A stretch of 64,000 nt of DNA, from the NCBI RefSeq assembly GCF_013466425.1, contig NZ_CP059165.1:2790001-2854000 (forward strand). The letters are read 5' to 3'. The DNA comes from Mycobacterium vicinigordonae (GTDB lineage Bacteria > Actinomycetota > Actinomycetes > Mycobacteriales > Mycobacteriaceae). Made by a program: the position numbers and the translations under genes. A model generated the notes under the pieces. It did not search any database, was not told the origin of the DNA, and was given only the letters and a program-made list of their open reading frames with translations. Each line of letters opens with the position of its first letter. The first letter of the stretch is position 1. Positions 9,860-17,354 of this stretch are shown here, in pieces.

Positions 9860-9952
9860 CCCTTCGGACAAGAATTGGCGACCGTAGCCGGGGACTTCAC
9901 ATCGTGATCCCTGGTGAGCGACTGACTCGACCTGGCGTGGCACCATTGACCG

Positions 9953-11236
9953 GTGTCCGCCGAACTGAGCACCAGCCCGTCGTTGCCGCCGCTTGCTGCG
10001 GCCGACATCGAGGCGGCGGCGAAGCGCATCGCGCCGGTGGTGACGCCCACCCCGCTGCAGCTCAGCGACCGGCTCTCGGAGATCACCGGCGCCGAGGTCT
10101 TCCTCAAGCGCGAAGACCTGCAGGTCGTGCGTTCCTACAAGCTGCGCGGGGCTTACAACCTGCTGGTTCAGCTGTCCGACGCTGAGCTGGCCGCCGGTGT
10201 GGTGTGCTCTTCGGCCGGTAACCACGCGCAGGGTTTCGCCTACGCGTGTCGGGCACTGCAGGTGCACGGCCGCGTCTATGTGCCGGCCAAGACGCCGAAG
10301 CAGAAGCGGGACCGGATCCGCTACCACGGCGGGGACTTCATCGAGTTGATCGTTGGTGGGTCCACCTACGACCTGGCCGCCGAAGCCGCGCGCGACGACG
10401 TGGCGCGCACCGGCGCTACGCTGGTGCCGCCCTACGACGATCTGCGCACCATGGCCGGCCAGGGCACCATCGCCGTCGAGATCCTCGATGCACTCGACGT
10501 CGAGCCCGATTTGGTGGTGGTGCCGGTCGGCGGAGGTGGCTGCATCTCCGGTATCACTACCTACCTAGCTGAACGGACCACTGGCACTTCGGTTTTGGGC
10601 ATCGAGCCGGCCGGAGCTGCCGCGATGATGGCCGCGCTGGCCGCCGGTGAGACGGTGACGCTGGATCACGTCGACCAGTTCGTCGACGGCGCGGCGGTGG
10701 CCCGCGCTGGCGCGTTGCCCTATGCAGCGCTGGCGGCCGCCGGGGACATGGTGTCGATCACGACGGTCGACGAGGGCGCGGTGTGCACCGCGATGCTCGA
10801 CCTCTATCAGAACGAGGGCATCATCGCCGAGCCGGCCGGCGCGCTGGCGGTGGCGGGCCTGCTGGAAGCGGAGGTCGAGCCCGGCTCCACGGTGGTGTGC
10901 CTGATCTCGGGCGGCAACAACGACGTATCCCGGTACGGGGAGGTGCAGGAGCGTTCGCTGGTTCACCTGGGTCTCAAGCACTACTTCCTGGTTGACTTCC
11001 CGCAGGAACCCGGCGCGCTGCGGCGTTTCCTCGGCGAGGTGCTGGGGCCCAACGACGACATCACCCTGTTCGAGTACGTCAAGCGCAATAACCGCGAGAC
11101 CGGGGAGGCGCTGGTCGGTATCCAGCTGGGGTCGGCCGCCGATCTCGATGGGCTGCTGGACCGCATGCGGACCACCGAAATGCACGTGGAAGCGCTGCTA
11201 CCGGGCTCGCCCGCCTACCGGTATCTGCTGCTCTAG
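9953..11236 (+). CDS. ilvA: Threonine dehydratase (threonine ammonia-lyase) IlvA
   Basis: A 427-residue PLP enzyme converting threonine to 2-oxobutanoate, the first committed step to isoleucine. The Schiff-base Lys lies in RSYKLRGAYN near residue 62. SSAGNHAQGFA is the phosphate-side loop and VPVGGGGCISG the PLP phosphate cradle. One ACT-like regulatory domain follows from about 335 (FLVDFPQEPGALRRFLGEV), as in short-form biosynthetic enzymes that respond to isoleucine. The start is GTG at 9953. The length matches Rv1559. It is monocistronic and convergent with the PNPOx-like gene, whose stop begins 5 bp on. Confidence 0.97.
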   Translation: MSAELSTSPSLPPLAAADIEAAAKRIAPVVTPTPLQLSDRLSEITGAEVFLKREDLQVVRSYKLRGAYNLLVQLSDAELAAGVVCSSAGNHAQGFAYACRALQVHGRVYVPAKTPKQKRDRIRYHGGDFIELIVGGSTYDLAAEAARDDVARTGATLVPPYDDLRTMAGQGTIAVEILDALDVEPDLVVVPVGGGGCISGITTYLAERTTGTSVLGIEPAGAAAMMAALAAGETVTLDHVDQFVDGAAVARAGALPYAALAAAGDMVSITTVDEGAVCTAMLDLYQNEGIIAEPAGALAVAGLLEAEVEPGSTVVCLISGGNNDVSRYGEVQERSLVHLGLKHYFLVDFPQEPGALRRFLGEVLGPNDDITLFEYVKRNNRETGEALVGIQLGSAADLDGLLDRMRTTEMHVEALLPGSPAYRYLLL

Positions 11237-11240
11237 CCGG

Positions 11241-11876
11241 TCAGCGCAGGTACGCGGGCAGCGGGACCTCGACGTTGCGGTCGGGGATTGGCGTCCCGGG
11301 CGTCAGCGTCAGCGGCACCACGCCGGCCCAGTGCGGAAGGTCCAGGTCCTCGGTGTCGTCGGCGACGCCCCCGTCTCGCACCTTGGCCGACACCTCGACC
11401 AGGTTGAGCGCGAGCACCGCGGTAGCCGCCAACTCACGTGCGTTCGGTGGCCGGCAATCCGCGGCGCGGCCAAGCCAGATGTGGTCGAGCAGCGCGTTGA
11501 ACGCTCGCGCCTTCTCGGCCGGGTCGTCGACGACGCGGGCGGTCCCGAGCGCAACGACCGAGCGGTAGTTCAGCGAGTGGTGCATCGCCGAGCGGGCCAG
11601 CACCAACGCGTCGACCAGCGTGACGGTGACGCAGACAGGCAGCCCGGATAGGCGTGCGGCCAGCATTGGGCCGCTGCCTGTCGAGCCATGGATGTAGAGG
11701 GTGTCGTCGACGCGGGCATGGGTGGTCGGCAGCACCACCGGTCGACCGTCGTGGACGTAGCCGAGGTGGCAGACCAGGGACTCATCGAGGATGCGATGGA
11801 CGGTCTGGCGGTCGTAGCGTGCGCGCTCCCGGTACCGGGTGGGCGTTGTTTGGGGGGTGGGTGGATAAGCGGCCAT
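11241..11876 (-). CDS. Pyridoxamine 5'-phosphate oxidase-like flavin-binding protein
   Basis: A 211-residue split-barrel flavoprotein-like protein: GYVHDGRPVVLPTTHARVDDTLYIHGSTGS and LNYRSVVALGTARVV are typical of the PNPOx-like/NimA-type family. It is transcribed divergently from a MocR regulator across 39 bp, a layout commonly seen for vitamin B6 or amino-acid related genes controlled by PLP-sensing MocR proteins. An open frame continues upstream of the ATG at 11876, but that part runs antisense through the regulator. AGGGCAAGG precedes the chosen ATG. Confidence 0.85.
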   Translation of the reverse strand: MAAYPPTPQTTPTRYRERARYDRQTVHRILDESLVCHLGYVHDGRPVVLPTTHARVDDTLYIHGSTGSGPMLAARLSGLPVCVTVTLVDALVLARSAMHHSLNYRSVVALGTARVVDDPAEKARAFNALLDHIWLGRAADCRPPNARELAATAVLALNLVEVSAKVRDGGVADDTEDLDLPHWAGVVPLTLTPGTPIPDRNVEVPLPAYLR

Positions 11877-11891
11877 GCCTTGCCCTTTAAT

Positions 11892-11927
11892 TTGTACTAG
11901 TACATAATAACCAGTGTGCCAGTACAA
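11892..11927. promoter_or_regulatory. Repeated TTGTACT operator and promoter between PNPOx-like gene and mocR
   Basis: TGTACTAGTACA (11893-11904) is a perfect 12-bp palindrome. One half-site, TTGTACT (11892-11898), recurs inverted as AGTACAA (11921-11927), inside the first codons of the MocR gene. A -10-like CATAAT (11903-11908) lies 7 bp before the GTG at 11916, and no Shine-Dalgarno is present, so the mocR mRNA may be leaderless. Spaced repeats over a divergent promoter are typical of autoregulated MocR proteins. Confidence 0.6.
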
Positions 11928-13241
11928 TACAGCATATCCGGGACGGGGGCGGAGTCGATAGCCGCCAGCGTCGAAGATGGCATCTCGCAAGGCGCCCTGG
12001 CTCCCGGTGACGCCCTGCCGTCGATCCGCGAAGCCGCCAGCGACCTCGGGGTGAACGCCAACACCGTGGCCGCCGCCTACCGACTGCTGCGCGATCGCGG
12101 GGCGATCGAGACCGCGGGACGTCGCGGCACCCGGGTGCGCCATCGGCCGGCAACGACGTCCCGGTCGCTGCTGGGCATCGACGTGCCCGATGGCGCGCGC
12201 GACCTGTCCAGTGGCAACCCCGACCCCAAGTTGCTGCCGATTGCCGCCACACACGTAGCGCCGCCGCCCACTGATGCGGTGTTGTACGGGAAACCGGCGA
12301 TGTCAACCGAGCTGGTCGACCACGCCCGCGCGATGTTGACCGCCGACGGCGTTCCTGCTGATCATCTGGCGGTGACCAGCGGTGCCCTGGACGGCATCGA
12401 ACGTGTGCTCACCGCACATCTGCGGCCGGGGGACCGCGTCGCTGTCGAGGACCCCGGTTGGGCGAACTTGCTCGATCTCATTGCGGCCCTGGGTCTTTCG
12501 GCCGAGCCGGTGCAGGTCGACGATGACGGGCCGGTGGTCCTGAGCATGGCGCGCGCATTGCGCCGCGGGGTGCGCGCGGTCATCGTCACCAGTCGCGCCC
12601 AGAACCCGACCGGAGCCGCGCTGTCCAAGGACCGCGCCCGGGCGCTGCGCAGCCTGTTGGCCGGCAAGGCCGACGACGTGCTGGTGGTCGAGGACGACCA
12701 TTGCGCCGGTATCGCCGGCGTTGCGTTGCATTCGCTGGCCGGCGCGACCCGACGCTGGGCGTTCGTGCGCTCGTCGTCGAAGGCGTACGGACCCGATCTG
12801 CGGCTGGCCGTGGTAGCCGGGGACCGTCGCACGATCGACCGGGTGCACGGGAGGCTGCGACTGGGGCCCGGGTGGGTGAGTCATCTGCTGCAAGATCTCT
12901 CGGTGCGCCTGTGGTTGGATCCCGAGGTGACCCAGCTGGTGCGCGCGGCGGGGGATCGGTATGCGAATCGTCGCCACGCCTTGCGCGATGCCTTGGCCGA
13001 TCGCGACGTGGCCGCACACGGCCGTTCTGGACTCAACCTGTGGATCCCGGTGCCCGACGAAACCGCCACCATCACCCGGTTGCTGCAGGCGGGATGGGCC
13101 GCCGCGGCGGGCACCCGGTTCCGTATCGACGCACCGCCGGGAGTGCGGGTCACGATCGCAGATCTGACCGTCGAGGAGATCGAACCCCTGGCCGACGCCA
13201 TCGCCGAGGCCGTGCACGGCACCGGACGTCCCAGCGTGTGA
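11916..13241 (+). CDS. MocR-type (GntR-aminotransferase) transcriptional regulator
   Basis: A 441-residue fusion. An N-terminal GntR winged helix (residues 12-75; DALPSIREAASDLGVNANTVAAAYRLLRDRG) is joined to a fold-type I aminotransferase domain. The PLP Lys lies in RSSSKAYGPDLRLA and the pyridine-contacting region in VVEDDHC. MocR proteins such as PdxR bind PLP and control B6 or amino-acid genes. The divergent PNPOx-like gene is the obvious target. The C-terminal half is complete, so ligand binding should be retained. GTG start at 11916. Confidence 0.92.
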   Translation: MPVQYSISGTGAESIAASVEDGISQGALAPGDALPSIREAASDLGVNANTVAAAYRLLRDRGAIETAGRRGTRVRHRPATTSRSLLGIDVPDGARDLSSGNPDPKLLPIAATHVAPPPTDAVLYGKPAMSTELVDHARAMLTADGVPADHLAVTSGALDGIERVLTAHLRPGDRVAVEDPGWANLLDLIAALGLSAEPVQVDDDGPVVLSMARALRRGVRAVIVTSRAQNPTGAALSKDRARALRSLLAGKADDVLVVEDDHCAGIAGVALHSLAGATRRWAFVRSSSKAYGPDLRLAVVAGDRRTIDRVHGRLRLGPGWVSHLLQDLSVRLWLDPEVTQLVRAAGDRYANRRHALRDALADRDVAAHGRSGLNLWIPVPDETATITRLLQAGWAAAAGTRFRIDAPPGVRVTIADLTVEEIEPLADAIAEAVHGTGRPSV

Positions 13242-13242
13242 C

Positions 13243-13527
13243 TCACCGCGTGGTGAGCAGCCAGACGAACACGAAGGCGTAGATGGCGAAGTGGGTCAGC
13301 GACAGCGTCAGGCCGGCGATCGCGATCCGGCGACCGGTGTCGTCCCGCGTCTGCTGCAGGGCATTGATTCCGACCGGAATCGTGACCAGCCAGCAGGGCA
13401 GGAACAGGACGAAGTACTGCAGGATACCGCAGATTAGGCTGACGACGGCAAGGCCGTTGATCTTGGCGGGCTTGGGGCGCCCGAACGAGTAGGCGGGTGC
13501 TGTCCGTTGCGGGGCGATCGTCGTCAT
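13243..13527 (-). CDS. Small DUF4190-type membrane protein
   Basis: A 94-residue protein with a short Pro-rich N-terminus and two hydrophobic segments (about 25-50 and 67-91) separated by INALQQTRDDTGRRIAIAG. That hairpin matches the DUF4190 pattern, with small residues followed by a charged GRxxA motif. Function unknown. The start is ATG 13527, giving MTTIAPQRTAPAYSFG; the open frame extends upstream but becomes Arg-rich and non-protein-like. It is convergent with the MocR gene, whose stop lies 1 bp away. Confidence 0.75.
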   Translation of the reverse strand: MTTIAPQRTAPAYSFGRPKPAKINGLAVVSLICGILQYFVLFLPCWLVTIPVGINALQQTRDDTGRRIAIAGLTLSLTHFAIYAFVFVWLLTTR

Positions 13528-13778
13528 GCCGGTAGCGTCGCGTACCCCGCTTGGTAGATCCTTGGTGAAACCTCTCGGTTCGAACGGGCTAGCGCCTGCA
13601 TACGTAGGCCGCCGTGGGAAGCCAAGCGGCGCGGGGGCGACCGTTTGCGACCGAGGCAGCCGGAATTTTCTGCGGCAGAGGACACGTCGCTGCGCAGCGA
13701 CACTTCTCTGACGTCTCTGTGCTTGGTGACGAGCCAAAATCCACTGTCGCCAAACCCACCCGGGTCAAGCTCCGGTGG

Positions 13779-14699
13779 CTATTGCAGTTTCGGTTTGATG
13801 TCTTTGATGACCCACTGTGCGTAGTCCAGATAGGCATTGACGTCGGCTACGGGTGGGACAGGCAGTCCGCTCATAGTCACGCCCAGCTGTGCGAGCCAAC
13901 CGATCTGGTCGATGATTTCCTGCGCGCTCATCCCGGGCCGCTGCGTGGGGTCGTCGATGACGACGTGCCCTTCGCCGACGCGTGAGGTGCCAAGACCGTA
14001 GACCACCTCGAAGTCGCGACCGTCGTAGGTGGGCTGGGATTTGATGAAGTCGAGTTTGGCTGGAATGTCCACTGGCTTGGTGAGGAACGGGGACCAGCCC
14101 GACGCGAAGCGGGCGGCGCGCTCGAGCACCGGTCTTGCATCCCCGCCGATCCAGATGGGCAGATGCGGCTTTTGCACCGGCTTTGGTTCGAACGCCACGT
14201 CGTGGAACGAGACGTAGCGGCCGTCGAAGCTTGGCGAATCGCTCGTCCACAGCTCCAGGATGGCGGCGAGGTATTCATCGGCCATGCGGCCACGTTCGCC
14301 GAAGGGCACCCCGAGGATGTTGAATTCTTCGGCGTCCCAACCAACTCCGAATGTCACCGTGATCCGGCCGTCGCTCATCCAGTCCGCGGTCGAGAGCGCC
14401 TTGGCCATAACGACCGGGTGCTGCAGGGGGAGCACGGTGACGAACGAATTCACCCGAATGCGTTGGGTAGCACCGGCGATGAAGGCCTGCGCCACCGTGG
14501 AGTGAAAATAATGCGGGCCAGATAGCTCGACATGGGACTTGGGGACGATGAAGTGTTCAGGCACGACGATCATGTCGTAGCCGAGTTCGTCGACGCGTTT
14601 GGCCATGACCGTTTGATCGACCCCGGTCACCGTGAGTTCCCAAGGTTGTGCGAGCGCCTTGACGCGCACCGAGTTGGGCAAGGCGAGTGAAAACTTCAT
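13779..14699 (-). CDS. LLM-class F420-dependent oxidoreductase
   Basis: A 306-residue bacterial-luciferase-like TIM barrel. MKFSLALPNSVRV, EHFIVPKS, VTFGVGWDAEEFNILGVPFGERGRMADEYL and KPVQKPHLPIWIGG are standard markers of the F420-dependent luciferase-like family in mycobacteria. The substrate is unknown. An ATGA overlap at the start joins it to the SDR remnant, so it is the last gene of a minus-strand chain. The start at 14699 gives the conserved N-terminus. Confidence 0.9.
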   Translation of the reverse strand: MKFSLALPNSVRVKALAQPWELTVTGVDQTVMAKRVDELGYDMIVVPEHFIVPKSHVELSGPHYFHSTVAQAFIAGATQRIRVNSFVTVLPLQHPVVMAKALSTADWMSDGRITVTFGVGWDAEEFNILGVPFGERGRMADEYLAAILELWTSDSPSFDGRYVSFHDVAFEPKPVQKPHLPIWIGGDARPVLERAARFASGWSPFLTKPVDIPAKLDFIKSQPTYDGRDFEVVYGLGTSRVGEGHVVIDDPTQRPGMSAQEIIDQIGWLAQLGVTMSGLPVPPVADVNAYLDYAQWVIKDIKPKLQ

Positions 14700-14944
14700 G
14701 GGACAGCAAGCCTTTCGGCGCGTGGGCGCGGTGTGGGCCAGTCGCACCCGGTCAGTTCGGCGGATAGTTCCCACAGCTGGCGGGCCACCACCGGGTTGCG
14801 CGCCTTCTGACGCAGATTGGTTGCCTTGGGCTTGCCCCACTGGCTAAACCGAGGTGCCAGATAGGTTCCCGCGGGTAGGTCGGAAACCACTGCCTCGATG
14901 CTGGCTCGTGCCGCGTTGGCTGGGCTCTGCATGTGAAACGTCAC
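14696..14944 (-). pseudogene. C-terminal remnant of a short-chain dehydrogenase/reductase
   Basis: 82 residues that resemble only the last quarter of an extended mycobacterial SDR: LAPRFSQWGKPKATN followed by NPVVARQLWELSAELTG, a characteristic C-terminal signature. The Rossmann motif, the catalytic Ser-Tyr-Lys residues and all upstream parts are missing, because the preceding DNA codes for an unrelated repeat protein. It begins with a GTG overlapping that gene's stop and ends in an ATGA overlap with the LLM gene. The most likely reading is a gene truncated by recombination at its 5' side, possibly still translated. It cannot be an active dehydrogenase. Confidence 0.7.
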
Positions 14945-15660
14945 GAATTTGTGCTCGCCAGGGTGAAGTGGTCATCTCGTCGTGGCGTGCCGAAAGGCAG
15001 GCCCGCCGACGTGCCTTCCACTCGTCCCTGGTGAGCGAAGGTGAACGCAATCCCGGCCGGGGTGACAAGTGCTGCGGCCCAAGCGTATTGGATGGTGTCG
15101 AACCCGCTGTCGTGCGCGTGTCCGGTCAGCGTGTAGGCACCGTTGCTCTGACACGCCAGGTGCGCCGATCCGCCCAGCGGCAGCCCACAGGTGAGCGGGC
15201 CCGCGTCGAATGTCTTGACGCTATCGTGCTTGAGGACGAAGACGAAGCCTTCGGCCGCATGGCCACCGCCGCCCGGGCAGACCCCCTTGTCGGGATATCC
15301 GTCGAAAAACATTGCGTGGCATTTCCCGCAATAGCGCCACCCACCCTGGTCGAGTGGCGAATCGGGAACGTCGTGGGGCAGGCGAAATTCCCAGCCGCTG
15401 GCCCCGTGGCCGCCGCCGGCCGGGCAATGACCCTTGTACGGGTACCCGTCGAAGAACATTGCGTGGCATTTCCCGCAGTAGCGCCACCCCCGCTGATGGT
15501 TCGCATCCTCGGGATCGTCCCCCCAAGGCAGACTAAAGTTGTAGCTGTAACCGACCACCGCATGACCGACGCCACTCGCGCAGTGGCCTTTATCCGGGTA
15601 GCCGTCGTAGAACATTGCGTGGCATTTCCCGCAGTAGCGCCACCCGTCTTGCATCGGCAT
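14941..15660 (-). CDS. Protein with three tandem Cys/His zinc-ribbon-like repeats
   Basis: 239 residues. Three repeats begin at GWRYCGKCHAMF (residues 6, 58 and 107). Each has a C-x2-C pair (10/13, 62/65, 111/114), a later Cys (27, 79, 128) and a His (33, 85, 134), a C2CH set able to bind zinc. Similar W-x-x-C-x-K-C-x-x-L/M-F repeats occur in scattered actinobacterial and fungal proteins of unknown role. A C-terminal domain of about 85 residues (IQYAWAAALVTPAGIAFTFAHQG) is unlike the repeats and may be beta-rich. The start at 15660 is chosen for the strong GGAAGGGG six bases upstream. The frame is open further upstream, but that part looks non-coding. Confidence 0.7.
   Translation of the reverse strand: MPMQDGWRYCGKCHAMFYDGYPDKGHCASGVGHAVVGYSYNFSLPWGDDPEDANHQRGWRYCGKCHAMFFDGYPYKGHCPAGGGHGASGWEFRLPHDVPDSPLDQGGWRYCGKCHAMFFDGYPDKGVCPGGGGHAAEGFVFVLKHDSVKTFDAGPLTCGLPLGGSAHLACQSNGAYTLTGHAHDSGFDTIQYAWAAALVTPAGIAFTFAHQGRVEGTSAGLPFGTPRRDDHFTLASTNS
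15301..15660 (-). repeat. Three tandem coding repeats, about 150 bp each
   Basis: The DNA core attgcgtggcatttcccgca recurs at 15311, 15458 and 15614, so the units are 147 and 156 bp apart (49 and 52 codons). The cores are almost identical at the DNA level while the linkers differ. That implies recent or gene-converted duplication of one Cys/His module within the gene. Confidence 0.8.
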
Positions 15661-16316
15661 CGCGTGCCCCTTCCGAGATGGGAATACATAGTTCCCAGAA
15701 CCGACCACCGCGGCACCGGATACGGCATCGCATCCGTACGCGATTAGTACAAGCACTGGCATCACGAATGTCCGCTTTTCCGCGGTCGCTGCGTGGAGTA
15801 CTTGCCTACTCGACTTTGCCTTAACGACTCCACAGATTTTGCATTGCAGCCCCCAGCGTCGAGGAGGCCCCGATGGTTCACGACCTCCTCGACCCACGCG
15901 CCGACGGATGGACGAGTTCCAATCCCTGATGCGCACGCGGGTGGTTCGATCCCGCCGCGGTTCGGGCCGATCGCAAGTCTTCCGGCCGACGGCGACACTC
16001 ATTGTCCGGCAACACTGTCGAAGGTTGAGGTGCAATGCACCCAGTCTTACGGTGCCGCGCGGCCGGTGCACACGCGGTGTGGTGCCAGCGGCGACGCTGG
16101 CCGAATCCGCAGGTCTCAAAATGCTACGCGCGCTGTAGAAAAGGTTAACCGAGACGCGGACCGCACCCGCGCTGCGGTCGCCTAGCTGCGCTTTCATACT
16201 AAGTACTATATCGAATAGAATGATGATATATTCATTCTAATAGAACGTAGACAATGCTTGTGGTGTCTTGGTGCGGGTGTCTTGGGATCGAGTCGGAAAG
16301 GACGGCAGTCGCGGGC
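15661..16316. other. Gene-poor stretch between repeat protein and SDR
   Basis: About 650 bp with no convincing gene. Frames are open on both strands, but the translations are Arg/Pro/Ser-rich with no recognisable domain. Base composition falls from normal high GC to AT-rich at 16198-16255, where a palindrome lies. A short inverted repeat built on CGAGGAGG/CCTCCTCG is visible near 15859-15890. The stretch may be a decayed gene or a former insertion junction. Confidence 0.5.
16216..16239. promoter_or_regulatory. 24-bp palindromic operator upstream of SDR gene
   Basis: Perfect 8-bp arms TAGAATGA (16216-16223) and TCATTCTA (16232-16239) flank the AT-only core region TGATATAT. The site is embedded in the only AT-rich patch of the island and lies 77 bp before the next SDR start. 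Its form suits a TetR-type dimer, but no TetR gene is adjacent. The cognate regulator is unknown. Confidence 0.55.
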
Positions 16317-17108
16317 ATGAATCGTGTTGGGGCAGGCTCGGGAGAAGGCCGATCTGCCGTGCGTGTCGCGGTGTTGACCGGCGGTAGCCGGGGGATCGGT
16401 CGTTCGGCCGTGCTCAGGCTGGCTGCCCGTGGTGTGGACGTCATCTTCACCTATCGCGTGGATGCGAGTGCCGCTGAAGCAGTTGTACAAGAGGCCAGTG
16501 CGTACGACGCGCGGGTCACGGCGGTAAAACTCGATGTGGCGAAGACCGACTCGCTCGACGGTTTCGTCGACCGTGTTCGGTCAGAATTGGCCACCCGGGG
16601 TTTGGCGCGGTTCGATTATTTGGTGAATAACGCCGGGATCTGGCACACCGCTTCATTTGCCGAGACCACGGTCGCCGATCTCGATCGACTCTACGCGGTC
16701 AATGTGCGCGGCGTCTTCTTCGTTACGCAGAAGCTGGCTCCGCTGATCGTCGACGGCGGACGAATTCTGAATCTGTCGTCGGGTCTGACCCGCTTTGTGT
16801 TTCCTCAGAAGATCGCGTACGGCGCGATCAAGGGCGCGATCGAACCGCTGACGCGCTATCTCGCCGCCGAGTTCGCGCCGCGGGGCATCACCGTCAATAC
16901 CCTCGCGCCGGGAGCGACGGCCACCGACTTCAGCGGCGGCGTCATTCGTGACGATCCCGATTACCGTGACCGGGTTGCCGACGTCACCGCCTTGGGTCGA
17001 CCGGCTGACCCCGACGACATCGGGCGCGTGATTGTGTCGCTGCTTTCCGACGACATGGGGTGGGTCAACGGTGAGCGGATCGAAGCCTCCGGCGGAATGA
17101 AGCTCTAG
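16317..17108 (+). CDS. Short-chain dehydrogenase/reductase
   Basis: A 263-residue classical SDR. The cofactor motif TGGSRGIGRS lies near residue 22, followed by NNAG, catalytic Ser in LNLSSG and Tyr-x3-Lys in AYGAIKGA. SGLTRFVFPQKIAYGAIKGAIEPLTRYLAAEFAPRGITVNTLAPG is the usual active-site and post-active-site segment. It ends in VNGERIEASGGMKL, typical of FabG-like proteins. ATG 16317 is chosen because earlier codons (from 16254) code for a Cys-rich segment not found in SDRs. Substrate unknown. It lies downstream of the palindrome at 16216. Confidence 0.88.
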   Translation: MNRVGAGSGEGRSAVRVAVLTGGSRGIGRSAVLRLAARGVDVIFTYRVDASAAEAVVQEASAYDARVTAVKLDVAKTDSLDGFVDRVRSELATRGLARFDYLVNNAGIWHTASFAETTVADLDRLYAVNVRGVFFVTQKLAPLIVDGGRILNLSSGLTRFVFPQKIAYGAIKGAIEPLTRYLAAEFAPRGITVNTLAPGATATDFSGGVIRDDPDYRDRVADVTALGRPADPDDIGRVIVSLLSDDMGWVNGERIEASGGMKL

Positions 17109-17354
17109 CCAGCATCAGCGGCTGCCAAACCTATGCACGCGGCCATCGGCGCGAGCTCAAGGCATCCCGCGATTTCGCGCGCAGCTCAAGTTATGGCCGC
17201 GTTGACTGCCGAGCTGGGAAGAGAGGCTTTGCGGGAAGTCCTCCAGCCGTCTTGGTAGCAGCATTGTGGATCATGGCAGGAATTTAGCTATACGCTTGGA
17301 GCCCAGGCGAAGTGAACTGACGATCGTCGTTACTGTGGGATGGCATGGCGCTAC

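Noticed and set aside
13528..13778. Frames between the DUF4190-type gene and the LLM gene
   Set aside because: Short, Arg-rich and overlapping on both strands, with no start signals. Treated as intergenic.
15940..15956. tRNA T-arm lookalike GGTGG-TTCGATC-CCGCC
   Set aside because: No matching acceptor, D or anticodon arms lie at the right distance upstream, and the opposite strand gives none either. A relic attachment site cannot be excluded but is not supported.
15661..16197. N-terminal extension of the Cys/His repeat protein to a start at 16197 (418 residues)
   Set aside because: The added segment has no domain or signal peptide and looks like translated non-coding DNA, while a strong ribosome binding site precedes 15660.
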